From NCBI RefSeq assembly GCF_018263855.1, contig NZ_CP073318.1:9362001-9426000 (forward strand): a stretch of DNA of 64,000 nt. Direction: 5' to 3'. Source of the DNA: Kutzneria sp. CA-103260. Its GTDB lineage: Bacteria; Actinomycetota; Actinomycetes; Mycobacteriales; Pseudonocardiaceae. A model generated the notes under the pieces. That model was not told the DNA's origin, made no database searches, and saw only the letters and a list, made by a program, of their open reading frames with translations. Below, in pieces: positions 47,869-57,252 of this stretch. Position numbers and translations under genes: made by a program. Positions within the stretch are counted from its first letter, which is position 1. Each line of letters starts with the position of its first letter.

Positions 47869-48696
47869 GTGGCCTCGATGCGCAGGGCGGTCAACCGTCC
47901 ACTTGAGATACTCGACAACTTCGGCGACCAGTTGGCCTTCTACATCAAGGCTTTGGCCTGGACGCCGCGCACGCTGACCCGCTACCTACGGGAACTGCTG
48001 CGGCTGCTGGCCGAGGTGAGCTTCGGCAGCGGCGCGCTCGCGGTCATCGGCGGCACCATCGGCGTCATGGTCGGCCTGTCGGTGTTCACCGGAACCGTTG
48101 TCGGCCTTCAGGGTTACGCCGCGCTGAACCAGATCGGCACCTCGGCCTTCGCCGGCTTCGTCTCCGCGTACTTCAACACCCGCGAGATCGCGCCGCTGGT
48201 CGCCGGCCTGGCGCTGTCGGCCACCGTCGGCTCCGGTTTCACCGCGCAGCTGGGCGCGATGCGCATCTCCGAGGAGATCGACGCCCTCGAGGTGATGGGC
48301 GTGCCCAGCCTGCCGTTCCTGGTCACCACTCGGATCATCGCCGGCTTCATCGCGGTCATCCCGCTGTACGTGATCGGCCTGCTGACCTCGTACGTGGCCG
48401 CGCGGACCATCACCGTCGAGGTGTACGGGCAGTCCGCCGGCACCTACGACCACTACTTCAACCTGTTCCTGCCACCGGTCGACGTGCTGTGGTCGTTCGG
48501 CAAGGTGCTCGTCTTCAGCGTGGTGATCATTCTGGTGCACTGCTTCTACGGCTACCGGGCCAGTGGCGGCCCGGCCGGCGTCGGGGTGGCGGTCGGCCGC
48601 GCGGTGCGGACCGCGATCGTCACCACCAGCCTGCTGGACTTCTTCCTGAGCCTGGCCATCTGGGGCACCACGACGACGGTGAGGATCGCCGGATGA
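47869..48696 (+). CDS. YrbE/MlaE-type permease B
   Basis: 275-residue second permease. It has the same loop (AQLGAMRISEEIDALEVMGV) and five to six membrane segments (ALAVIGGTIGVMVGLSVFTG, GFIAVIPLYVIGLLTSYVAA). GTG start one base after the preceding stop; its TGA overlaps mceA by 4 bp. Confidence 0.93.
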   Translation: MASMRRAVNRPLEILDNFGDQLAFYIKALAWTPRTLTRYLRELLRLLAEVSFGSGALAVIGGTIGVMVGLSVFTGTVVGLQGYAALNQIGTSAFAGFVSAYFNTREIAPLVAGLALSATVGSGFTAQLGAMRISEEIDALEVMGVPSLPFLVTTRIIAGFIAVIPLYVIGLLTSYVAARTITVEVYGQSAGTYDHYFNLFLPPVDVLWSFGKVLVFSVVIILVHCFYGYRASGGPAGVGVAVGRAVRTAIVTTSLLDFFLSLAIWGTTTTVRIAG

Positions 48697-50015
48697 GGGT
48701 CGCCAGGCGCAGGCTCATGGGCGTCGCGTTCATCGCGGTCATCGCGTTGATCGTGTGGTTCTGCATCGCCACGTACGCCGGTGCGTTCACCCGTTCGGTC
48801 ACCGTGCTGCTGCGCACCGACCACATCGGCAACCAGCTGATGACCCAGTCGGATGTGAAGGTGCGCGGGCTGATCGTCGGCGAGGTCTCCTCGATCACGT
48901 CCACAGGGGACGGTGCGCAGCTCGCGCTGGCGCTGCAGCCGGACAAGGTGAACCTGATCCCGTCCAACGTCTCGGCACAGCTGCTGCCCAAGACGCTGTT
49001 CGGCGAGCGCTACGTGGATCTGGTGCTGCCCAACGATCCCTCGTCGCGGCCGATCGCCGCCGGCGACGTGATCCCGCAGGACCGCAGCAGTTCGGCGATC
49101 GAGCTGGAGCGGGTGCTCGACGACCTGATGCCGGTGTTGCAGGCGGTGCAGCCGGAGAAGCTGGCGACCACGCTGACCGCGATCGACCAGGCCCTGTCCG
49201 GGCGGGGTCAGCAGCTGGGGCAGACGCTGGTGCAGCTGGATTCCTATCTGGGCCAGCTGAATCCGTCACTGCCCAATTTGGACGCCGACATCAAGAAGCT
49301 GGCCTCGCTTTCGGACACGTACACCAAGGCCGCGCCGGACCTGGTCAACGCGCTGTCCGATCTGACCACCACCAGCAAGACCCTGGTCGACCAGAAGCAG
49401 AACCTGGCCAACCTGTACTCCTCGGTGACCACGGCCAGCGGCGACCTGACGAACTTCTTGTACGCCAACAAGAACAACCTGATCAACCTGGCCGCCACGG
49501 CCAAGCCGACGCTGGACGTGCTGGCCAAGTACGCGCCCGAGTACCAGTGCCTGTTCAAGCAGCTCGCCGGCTTCGTGCCGCGGGTCGACCAGGCCTTCGG
49601 CAAGGGCACCAACAACCCGGGCCTGCACATCACGTTGGAGATCACCGCCAACCGCGGCAAGTACGTGCCCAACCAGGACGAGCCGCGCTACTCCGACACC
49701 CGCGGCCCGCGCTGCTACGACCTGGTGCCCTCGCCCAACCCGTTCCCGCAGTACCCGCCGGACGGTCCGATCAAGGACGGCTCCAAGCCGCCGACGGCGG
49801 CCCGCAGCACCAATGACGGCATCCTGCCGGCCGGCACGGCGACGTCCACCCTCACCCAGTCGGCCGCGCTCGGCCTGCCCAACTCGCCCCAGGAGCTGGA
49901 CATGCTCTCCCTGCTGCTCGGACCGTCGATGGGGCTGCCCCCCAACGACGTGCCCGGCGCCAGCGGCCTGCTGGTCGGCCCGCTCTACCGGGGGGCGGAG
50001 GTGACGCTCAAGTGA
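48693..50015 (+). CDS. Mce family protein, MceA-type
   Basis: 440-residue substrate-binding protein. An N-terminal membrane anchor (MGVAFIAVIALIVWFCIATY) is followed by the MlaD/Mce domain (VTVLLRTDHIGNQLMTQSDV, KVRGLIVGEVSSI, LFGERYVDLVLP), a long alpha-helical barrel region (~170-330), and a Pro-rich C-terminus. Six such proteins probably assemble a tunnel for lipid transport across the periplasm. ATG overlaps the permease stop. Confidence 0.93.
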   Translation: MRVARRRLMGVAFIAVIALIVWFCIATYAGAFTRSVTVLLRTDHIGNQLMTQSDVKVRGLIVGEVSSITSTGDGAQLALALQPDKVNLIPSNVSAQLLPKTLFGERYVDLVLPNDPSSRPIAAGDVIPQDRSSSAIELERVLDDLMPVLQAVQPEKLATTLTAIDQALSGRGQQLGQTLVQLDSYLGQLNPSLPNLDADIKKLASLSDTYTKAAPDLVNALSDLTTTSKTLVDQKQNLANLYSSVTTASGDLTNFLYANKNNLINLAATAKPTLDVLAKYAPEYQCLFKQLAGFVPRVDQAFGKGTNNPGLHITLEITANRGKYVPNQDEPRYSDTRGPRCYDLVPSPNPFPQYPPDGPIKDGSKPPTAARSTNDGILPAGTATSTLTQSAALGLPNSPQELDMLSLLLGPSMGLPPNDVPGASGLLVGPLYRGAEVTLK

Positions 50016-51037
50016 GGGGCCTCGCCGGACCGCTGACCAAACTGATCATCTTCATGGTGATCACCGTGCTGGCCACCAGCCTGCTCGCGCTCACCATCGC
50101 CAACGTCGACCTGCGCTCGGCCAGCGACTACTCGGCCCGGTTCAGCGACGTCACCTCGCTCAACGTGGGCGACGACGTGCGCATCGCCGGTGTGCGGGTC
50201 GGCTCGGTGGAGAGCATCCAGGTGGTCGACCGCCGGCAGGCCCAGGTGTCCTTCTCGATGGACGGGCAGCGCAAGCTGCCGGCCTCGGTGACCGCCACGA
50301 TCAAGTACCGCAACCTGGTCGGCCAGCGCTACATCGCGCTGGAGCCCGGCGCCGGCGACCCGAACGCGGTGCTGGCCCAGGGCGGCACCATCCCGCTGGA
50401 CCACACCAAGCCGGCGCTGGACCTGACCGTGCTGTTCAACGGCTTCAAGCCGCTGTTCCAGGCGCTGTCCCCGGACGACGTGAACAAGCTGTCCTACGAG
50501 ATCATCCAGGTGTTGCAGGGCGAGGGCGGCACCATCGACAGCCTGCTCGTGCACACCGCCTCGCTGACCTCGACCATTGCCGACAAGGACAAGGTGATCG
50601 GGCAGGTCATCGACAACCTGAACTCGGTGCTGACCACCGTCAACGCGCACGGCGACCAGCTGTCCACGCTGATCACCCAGCTGCAGCAGCTGGTCAGCGG
50701 CTTCGCCGCCGAGCGCAAGCCCATCGGCGACTCGATCAGCGCGCTGGGCGACCTGGCCGACAGCACCGCGGGCCTGCTCCAGCAGGGCCGCGCCCCGCTC
50801 AAGGACGACATCGCGCAGCTGGGCACGCTGTCGAAGAACCTGGGCGACAACGACCTGCTCAACCAGTTCCTGCAGACGCTGCCCGGCAAGGTGGAGACGA
50901 TCACCAGGACCGCCACCTACGGCTCCTGGTTCAACTTCTTCCTGTGCAGCGCCAGCGGGACGGTCGCGGTGCCGCCGATCATCTCCCCGGTGACGCTGCC
51001 CGTCGAGCCGGTGACCCAGGCGAGGTGCAAGGCGTGA
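50012..51037 (+). CDS. Mce family protein, MceB-type
   Basis: 341-residue Mce protein. Signal-anchor (LIIFMVITVLATSLLALTIA), Mce domain (ARFSDVTSLNVGDDVRIAGV, RVGSVESIQVV, YRNLVGQRYIALEPG), then a helical domain with regularly spaced Leu/Ile (VIGQVIDNLNSVLTTVNAHG). GTG start overlaps mceA stop by 4 bp. Confidence 0.93.
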   Translation: MRGLAGPLTKLIIFMVITVLATSLLALTIANVDLRSASDYSARFSDVTSLNVGDDVRIAGVRVGSVESIQVVDRRQAQVSFSMDGQRKLPASVTATIKYRNLVGQRYIALEPGAGDPNAVLAQGGTIPLDHTKPALDLTVLFNGFKPLFQALSPDDVNKLSYEIIQVLQGEGGTIDSLLVHTASLTSTIADKDKVIGQVIDNLNSVLTTVNAHGDQLSTLITQLQQLVSGFAAERKPIGDSISALGDLADSTAGLLQQGRAPLKDDIAQLGTLSKNLGDNDLLNQFLQTLPGKVETITRTATYGSWFNFFLCSASGTVAVPPIISPVTLPVEPVTQARCKA

Positions 51038-52017
51038 AGCCGTTCCGTGAGCGCAACCCGATCGTCATCGGCGCGGTCGGCCTGACCGTCATCGCGCTGC
51101 TGATGCTGGCCGCCTTCTTCTCCGACGATCTGCCGATCATCGGCGGCGGCACCACCTACTCGGCCGACTTCAGCGAGGCCGCCGGGCTGGCGCCGGGCAA
51201 CGAGGTGCGCATCGCCGGCGTGAAGGTGGGCAAGGTCTCCTCGGTCGGCCTGGACGGCGACCACGTGAAGGTCGACTTCCGGGTGGACAACGCCTGGATC
51301 GGCGACCAGACCACGGCCGCCATCAAGATCAAGACCTTGCTGGGCCAGAAGTACCTGTCGCTGGACCCGCAGGGCGCCAAGGCGCTCGACCCGGGCACCG
51401 CCATCCCGCGCAACCACACGCTGGCCCCCTACGACGTGAACGAGGCGTTCAACGGCCTGGCCACCACCGTCGACCAGGTGGACACCAACCAGCTGGCGCA
51501 GAGCTTCGAGGTGCTCTCGAAGACCTTCGCCAACACGCCGCAGGACGTGAAGACCGCGCTGGACGGCCTGTCCTCGCTGTCCAAGACGATCTCGTCCCGG
51601 GACCAGCAGCTGGCCCAGCTGCTCAACAACACCAACCAGATCAGCAAGACCATCTCCGACCGCGACCAGCAGTTCCAGACCCTGCTCTCGGACGGCAACC
51701 TGCTGCTGGGCGAGCTCAGGAGCCGGGAGAGCGCGATCAGCCAGCTGCTCACCGGGACCAAGAGCCTGTCCACCCAGCTGTCCGGCCTGGTCAACGACAA
51801 CCAGTCGCAGCTGCAGCCGGCGCTGCAGCAGCTGGACAAGGTCACCACGGTGCTGCAACGCAACCAGGCCAACCTCTCCAAGAGCATCGCCGACCTGGCT
51901 CCGTTCTACCGGGTGTTCGCCAACACCCTGGGCAGCGGCCGCTGGTTCGACACCTACATCTGCGGCCTGCTGCCGCCGTCCATCGGCCCCGTCAACCCCG
52001 AGGGGTGCTCGCCATGA
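51034..52017 (+). CDS. Mce family protein, MceC-type
   Basis: 327-residue Mce protein from a GTG overlapping the mceB stop. N-terminal anchor (VIGAVGLTVIALLMLAAFFS), Mce domain (YSADFSEAAGLAPGNEVRIA, KTLLGQKYLSLDP), and a long helical segment rich in Gln/Ser (QLAQLLNNTNQISKTISDRD). The longer reading upstream is in the mceB frame shadow. Confidence 0.92.
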   Translation: MKPFRERNPIVIGAVGLTVIALLMLAAFFSDDLPIIGGGTTYSADFSEAAGLAPGNEVRIAGVKVGKVSSVGLDGDHVKVDFRVDNAWIGDQTTAAIKIKTLLGQKYLSLDPQGAKALDPGTAIPRNHTLAPYDVNEAFNGLATTVDQVDTNQLAQSFEVLSKTFANTPQDVKTALDGLSSLSKTISSRDQQLAQLLNNTNQISKTISDRDQQFQTLLSDGNLLLGELRSRESAISQLLTGTKSLSTQLSGLVNDNQSQLQPALQQLDKVTTVLQRNQANLSKSIADLAPFYRVFANTLGSGRWFDTYICGLLPPSIGPVNPEGCSP

Positions 52018-53201
52018 TGGCCACCAGGACTCGACTCGGCCTGGCGCAGGCGGTCGCCATCGTGTGCGTGCTGGCTCTGGTCGTCGCGACCGCCGCGTGG
52101 TGGCTGCTGTCGGCCACCAACCAGAACAAGATCACCGCGTACTTCTCCGCCGCGGTCGGCCTCTACCCGGGGTCCGACGTGCGGGTGCTCGGCGTGCGGG
52201 TCGGCAGCATCGACGCCGTGACGCCGCAGGGGACCACCGTGAAGGTGGACATGTCCGTGGACAAGTCGGTGTCGGTGCCGGCCAACGCGCAGGCGGTCGT
52301 GGTCTCGCCCAGCGTGGTCAGCGACCGGTACGTGCAGCTGACCCCGGTCTACACCGGCGGCGCGAAGATGGCCGACAACGCCAGCATTCCCCGTGCGCGC
52401 ACGGCCACCCCGGTCGAGCTGGACCAGCTGTACCAGAGCCTGGACAAGCTGACCACGACGCTGGGACCCAACGGGGCCAACAAGAACGGGGCGCTGTCGG
52501 ACCTGCTCAACACGGCCGCGGCCAACCTGGACGGCAACGGGCAGAACATCAACGACACCATCAAGCAGCTCGGGCAGGCCACCCAGACCCTGGCCGGCTC
52601 CAAGGACGACCTGTTCGGCACCGTGGACAACCTGCAGAAGTTCGTCACCACGCTGGCCCAGAGCGACCAGCAGGTGCGGACCTTCAACGACCAGCTGTCC
52701 CAGGTGTCGGGCTACCTGGCCAGTGAGCGGACCGACCTGGCCGACGCGCTCAGCCAGCTGGCCACCGCGCTCGGCCAGGTGCAGGGCTTCATCAAGGACA
52801 ACCGGGACGAGATCAAGTCCAATGTGGACAAACTCGCGGACGTGACCAAGGTGCTCGTCGACCAGCGCAACGCCCTGGCCGAGTCGCTCGACGTCGCGCC
52901 GCTGGCCCTGGGCAACCTGCAGAACAGCTACAACGCCGCCTCCGGCACGCTGGACACCCGGGCCGACATCAACGAGCTGACCCAGCCGCCGCTGACCATG
53001 GTGTGCAACCTGGTCAAGCAGCTGGCCCCGAAGAACATCCCGCCGGCGCTGACCGCCGCGTGCGGGCAGCTGGCCGGCGTGCTCAACCAGACGCTGCCGC
53101 TGCCGTCGGTGGCGCAGGTGATCTCCTCGCTGCAACAGGGCAAGCTGCCGCCGCTGCCGGTGCCGCTGCTGGGCCAGACCATCGTCGGGGGTGAGAAATG
53201 A
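52014..53201 (+). CDS. Mce family protein, MceD-type
   Basis: 395-residue Mce protein. Anchor segment (AVAIVCVLALVVATAAWWLL), Mce domain (ITAYFSAAVGLYPGSDVRVL, RVGSIDAVTPQGTTVKVDMS), helical barrel, and a hydrophobic C-terminus (PLPVPLLGQTIVGGEK). ATG start overlaps the mceC stop; ATGATG allows a start one codon later. Confidence 0.92.
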   Translation: MMATRTRLGLAQAVAIVCVLALVVATAAWWLLSATNQNKITAYFSAAVGLYPGSDVRVLGVRVGSIDAVTPQGTTVKVDMSVDKSVSVPANAQAVVVSPSVVSDRYVQLTPVYTGGAKMADNASIPRARTATPVELDQLYQSLDKLTTTLGPNGANKNGALSDLLNTAAANLDGNGQNINDTIKQLGQATQTLAGSKDDLFGTVDNLQKFVTTLAQSDQQVRTFNDQLSQVSGYLASERTDLADALSQLATALGQVQGFIKDNRDEIKSNVDKLADVTKVLVDQRNALAESLDVAPLALGNLQNSYNAASGTLDTRADINELTQPPLTMVCNLVKQLAPKNIPPALTAACGQLAGVLNQTLPLPSVAQVISSLQQGKLPPLPVPLLGQTIVGGEK

Positions 53202-54373
53202 GGCGTCGTGTCCCCGCGCTGGCGGTGCTCGCCGTAACCGCCGCGACCGTGCTCGGTGGGTGCAGCGGCGGTGAGTTCGGCGGTGTGTACGACCTGCCGC
53301 TGCCCGGCGGCGCCGATCTCGGCAGTCACCCGTACGAGGTGCACGTCGAGTTCAAGGATGTGCTGGACCTGGTGCCGCAGGCCGGCGTGAAGGTCAACGA
53401 CGTGGCCATCGGCAAGGTGGCCAAGGTCGGCCTGGGCCCGGACGGCTGGACCGCCGACGTGACCGTCGAGGTCAACGGCGACGTGAAGCTGCCGGCCAAC
53501 GCCTCCGCCCAGCTGCGCCAGTCCAGCCTGCTCGGCGAGAAGTACGTGGAGCTGGTCGCGCCGTCCAACCCCAACGGGCAGCTGGCCAACGGGGCGACCA
53601 TCCCGCTGGACCGCACCAACCGCAACCCCGAGGTCGAAGAGGTGTTCGGGGCGCTGTCGCTGCTGCTCAACGGCGGTGGCGTCGGCCAGCTCCAGGACAT
53701 CTCCAAGGAGCTCAACAGCGCGCTGTCCGGCAACGAGCCGCAGATCCGCCAGCTGCTGACCAACGTCAACACGCTGGTGTCCAACCTGGACGCGCACCGC
53801 AACGACATCACCTCCGCGCTGGACGGTCTCAACCGCCTGTCCGGCACGCTGAACACCCAGCGCGACGAGCTGGCCGGGGCGATCGACAACCTCGGCCCGG
53901 GCCTGGCCGTGCTGACCCAGCAGCGCGACCAGCTGGTGACCATGCTGAACTCGCTGAGCACGCTGTCCGGCGTGGCCGTGGACACCGTGAACAAGAGCCA
54001 GGCCGACCTGATCGCCGACCTCAAGGACCTGCAGCCCACGCTGACCCAGCTGGCCGCGACCGGGCAGAACCTGCCCAAGTCGCTGCAGCTGCTGCTGACC
54101 TTCCCGTTCCCGGACTCGACGGTGGCCGGCGTGAAGGGCGACTACACCAACCTGTACGCCGACCTGGACCTCAACCTCGGCGACGTGGTGTCCAACCTGG
54201 GCCGGTCCCGGCAGAGCATCCTGCCCACCATTCCCGGCCTGACCGGCGGGTCCGGCAACGGCGTGCCGCTGCCGCTGCCGACGCTGCCCGGCGGCTCCTC
54301 GTCCGGTTCCGGCACCAACTCCGGCGGCCTCGGCGGGCTGCTCGGCGGACTCCTGGGCGGGGGTGGGCACTGA
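53198..54373 (+). CDS. Mce family lipoprotein, MceE-type (LprK-like)
   Basis: 391-residue Mce protein with a lipoprotein signal peptide (ALAVLAVTAATVLGGCSGGE; lipobox LGGC), unlike the other five, matching the MceE/LprK position. Mce domain (HVEFKDVLDLVPQAGVKVND, SSLLGEKYVELVAPSN), helical domain, and a Gly/Ser/Pro-rich tail. It overlaps mceD and mceF. Confidence 0.93.
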   Translation: MRRRVPALAVLAVTAATVLGGCSGGEFGGVYDLPLPGGADLGSHPYEVHVEFKDVLDLVPQAGVKVNDVAIGKVAKVGLGPDGWTADVTVEVNGDVKLPANASAQLRQSSLLGEKYVELVAPSNPNGQLANGATIPLDRTNRNPEVEEVFGALSLLLNGGGVGQLQDISKELNSALSGNEPQIRQLLTNVNTLVSNLDAHRNDITSALDGLNRLSGTLNTQRDELAGAIDNLGPGLAVLTQQRDQLVTMLNSLSTLSGVAVDTVNKSQADLIADLKDLQPTLTQLAATGQNLPKSLQLLLTFPFPDSTVAGVKGDYTNLYADLDLNLGDVVSNLGRSRQSILPTIPGLTGGSGNGVPLPLPTLPGGSSSGSGTNSGGLGGLLGGLLGGGGH

Positions 54374-55635
54374 TGCTGACCCGCAGGGTTCGACTGCAGA
54401 TCATCGCGTTCGTGGTGATCGCCCTGGTCGGCGTGAGCTACGCCGGCTTCCGCTACGCCGGCCTGGACCGGATGTTCGGCCCCCGTGGCTACGCGATCAA
54501 CGTGGCCCTGGCCGACTCCGGCGGCATCTTCACCGGCGCCGAGGTGACCTACCGCGGCGTGACGGTCGGCCGGGTCGGGCCGCTCACGCTGACCAAGGAC
54601 GGTGTCCGGGTCGAGCTGGACATCGACTCCAACGACACCCAGATCCCGGCCGACTCCCAGGCCGTGGTGGCCGACCGGTCCGCGGTCGGCGAGCAGTACA
54701 TGGACCTGCGGCCCAGCAAGGACAGCGGCCCGTACCTGGCCGCCGGCGCGACCATCCCGCAGGCCCGCACCGCCACCCCGCCGCCGGTGCAGGGGCTGCT
54801 GACCAACCTGGACGACCTGGCCGGTTCGGTGCCGACGCAGTCGCTGCAGACCGTCGTCGACGAGCTGGACACGGCCTTCCAGGGCACGGGCCCGAACCTG
54901 CAGACGTTGCTCGACACCACCAGCAGCTTCACCCAGGCCGCGGCCCAGAACCTGCCGCAGACCACGAAGCTGCTGGCCGACGGCAACACCGTGCTGCAGA
55001 CCCAGCTGGACAAGTCCTCGGACATCCTGTCGTTCAGCCACAGCCTGGCCCAGCTCGCGGCCCAGCTGAAGAGCTCGGACGGCGACCTGCGCAAGCTGAT
55101 CGCCAACGCGCCGCCGGCCGCCGACCAGATCGACGGCGTGCTCCGCGACAGCGGCGTGTCGCTGGGCAACCTGACCGCCAACCTGCTGACCACCTCGCAG
55201 ATCCTGCTGCCCCGCAAGGACGGCCTGGAGCAGATCCTGGTCACCTACCCGGCGGTGATCGGCGGCTCGTACACGGTGATCCCCGGCGACGGCACGGCCC
55301 ACTTCGGCCTGGCGGTGAACCTGTTCGACCCGCCGCCGTGCACCAAGGGCTACGAGGGCACGCAGAAGCGGGCCGGCGACGTGACCACCCCGGTCACGCC
55401 GAACACGAAGGCGTACTGTGCCGAGCCGACGGGCAGCCCGATCGACGTGCGCGGCGCGCAGAACGCCCCGTACGGCGGCAAGCCGGCGACGCCGGCCGCC
55501 GGCACCGGCGGCAGCGGGCAGGGCCAGCAGTCGGCGGTCCCGGGCCTGGCCCCGCTCGCGGGGCTGCTGCCCGGCCTGGGCAGCGCGAACCTGGGGCCGG
55601 CGGGCTTGGCCCAGCTGCTCGGGCTGCCGAGCTGA
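54373..55635 (+). CDS. Mce family protein, MceF-type
   Basis: 420-residue last Mce subunit. Anchor (LQIIAFVVIALVGVSYAGFR), Mce domain (INVALADSGGIFTGAEVTYR, GVTVGRVGPLTLTKDGVRVE, RSAVGEQYMDLRPSK), helical region and a Pro/Gly/Ala-rich C-terminus. The ATG shares a base with the mceE stop (TGATG). The accessory genes follow after a 48-bp gap. Confidence 0.93.
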   Translation: MLTRRVRLQIIAFVVIALVGVSYAGFRYAGLDRMFGPRGYAINVALADSGGIFTGAEVTYRGVTVGRVGPLTLTKDGVRVELDIDSNDTQIPADSQAVVADRSAVGEQYMDLRPSKDSGPYLAAGATIPQARTATPPPVQGLLTNLDDLAGSVPTQSLQTVVDELDTAFQGTGPNLQTLLDTTSSFTQAAAQNLPQTTKLLADGNTVLQTQLDKSSDILSFSHSLAQLAAQLKSSDGDLRKLIANAPPAADQIDGVLRDSGVSLGNLTANLLTTSQILLPRKDGLEQILVTYPAVIGGSYTVIPGDGTAHFGLAVNLFDPPPCTKGYEGTQKRAGDVTTPVTPNTKAYCAEPTGSPIDVRGAQNAPYGGKPATPAAGTGGSGQGQQSAVPGLAPLAGLLPGLGSANLGPAGLAQLLGLPS

Positions 55636-55683
55636 CCGACCGACGTGGGCCTACCCTGACCGAGAAGCCGAACCTGGAGAGGC

Positions 55684-56220
55684 ATGGCGAACCAGCAGAC
55701 AACCGGAACGAGCCGATGGCAGGGCGCGCTGTCCGCGGTGGCGGCGGTGCTGCTGCTCGCGGCGCTGATCTTCTGCGGGGTGTCGCTGGTGGGCTGGCTC
55801 GGCGCGTCGGGCGACGAGTCGGTGCAGTTCGCCGGCACCCGGGACGACGTGCTGCGGGTCGGCAAGCAGGAGCTGATCAACTTCTACACCCTGGACTACA
55901 AGAACCCGGACGCGTCGTTCGACCGGCTCGTGCAGTCCTCGACGGGTGACCTGGCCACCGCGATCAAGCAGGGTGAGGCCACCTGGAAGAAGCAGCTGAC
56001 CGACCAGAAATCCAGCTCGACCGCGAAGGTCCTGGACGCCGCGGTGACCGAGCTGGACGACCGCGCCGGCACCGCCACGGTGGTGGCCATCGTCGAGGTC
56101 GACGTCACGCCCGACAACGGCAAGCCGGCCAACCGGCTGCCCATGCAGATCCAGCTGTCCAGGACCGACCAGGGCTGGAAGCTCAGCCAGGCCGGCTCCA
56201 TCGTCCTGGGCTCGCAGTAG
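55684..56220 (+). CDS. Mce-associated membrane protein 1
   Basis: 178-residue single-pass protein. Membrane segment LSAVAAVLLLAALIFCGVSL, then an exported NTF2-like domain (VGKQELINFYTLDYKNPDAS, VDVTPDNGKPANRLPMQIQL). This is the Mas type that accompanies mce operons and stabilises the complex. ATG start. Confidence 0.88.
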   Translation: MANQQTTGTSRWQGALSAVAAVLLLAALIFCGVSLVGWLGASGDESVQFAGTRDDVLRVGKQELINFYTLDYKNPDASFDRLVQSSTGDLATAIKQGEATWKKQLTDQKSSSTAKVLDAAVTELDDRAGTATVVAIVEVDVTPDNGKPANRLPMQIQLSRTDQGWKLSQAGSIVLGSQ

Positions 56221-56242
56221 CCGGCCGCGGAAGGACCAGCAG

Positions 56243-57118
56243 GTGCCACCTCCCCGTCGTAACGCCAACGCCCAGCAGCCGGTCCGCCGGCCCCGGGTCG
56301 CCGGCCTGCGCCGGCCGCCGGCCCCCACCACGCCGCCGTCCGAGCAGGAGCGGGTGTCCGGCCAGTTGCCGGTGACGGCCGACCCGGTCGACAGCCGCCC
56401 GCTCGGCACCGAACCCGCCGCGGCCGACGACGGCGTCGAGACCGAGGTCGTCGCGCCCGAGGTGATCGGTGCCGAGCCGACCCGGCGCGAGTTCGCGAAG
56501 GTGTTCCCGGATCCCGAGCCCGAGGCCGAACCGGAGCAGGAGCCGACCAAGCGGCGTCGGCCGCTCGGCGAGCGGCTGGCCCCGGCCGGCCGGGCGCTGG
56601 CCCGGCTGCGGCCCCGGACCATTCTTGGCCCGATCGTGATGATCCTGGTCGCCGCGGTGCTGACGGCGGCTGGCTTCCTGTTCCGCGGCCAGGCCGGCCT
56701 GGTGCTCGACGGCGGGTCGGCGGCCAACACCGCGCTGACCGACACCGGGGCCACCACGGACGTGATCACCCAGGTCACCCGGGACATGGAGACGGTGTCC
56801 TCGTACAAGTACACCGACCTGGCCGGGGCCCAGAAGGCCGGCCAGGCGGTGAGCACCGGCGGCTTCCTCGGCGACTACAACAAACTGTTCGAGCAGGTGA
56901 AGTCCCAGGCCCCGGCCCAGAAGGCGGTGGTGACCGGCCAGGTCGCCAAGATCGGCGTCCGGCAGCTGCAGGGTGACAACGCCGAGCTGCTGGTGTTCCT
57001 GACCCAGACCACGACACGCGCGGACAACAACCAGTCCAACTCGGTCGGCCTGGTCTACACGGTCGACGCCACCCGGTCGGGTGGAAAATGGCTGATCAGC
57101 AAGCTCACGCCAAGGTGA
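56243..57118 (+). CDS. Mce-associated membrane protein 2
   Basis: 291-residue protein from a GTG. A Pro/Arg/Glu-rich cytoplasmic region of ~120 residues precedes one membrane segment (TILGPIVMILVAAVLTAAGF), then a Mas-type exported domain (VITQVTRDMETVSSYKYTDL, VGLVYTVDATRSGGKWLISK). Final gene of the mce operon. Confidence 0.87.
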   Translation: MPPPRRNANAQQPVRRPRVAGLRRPPAPTTPPSEQERVSGQLPVTADPVDSRPLGTEPAAADDGVETEVVAPEVIGAEPTRREFAKVFPDPEPEAEPEQEPTKRRRPLGERLAPAGRALARLRPRTILGPIVMILVAAVLTAAGFLFRGQAGLVLDGGSAANTALTDTGATTDVITQVTRDMETVSSYKYTDLAGAQKAGQAVSTGGFLGDYNKLFEQVKSQAPAQKAVVTGQVAKIGVRQLQGDNAELLVFLTQTTTRADNNQSNSVGLVYTVDATRSGGKWLISKLTPR

Positions 57119-57252
57119 CGGGGCGGGTGGCGTGTTCGCAAATGCCACGAGTACGGCCGGCGGGTCGCCATTACTCCTCCCTTTCACACCCGCACACTCG
57201 GTGAGCTGGTAAATATTGATCAACCGTTCGGGTGGCTGGGGAGGTCGGGTCC

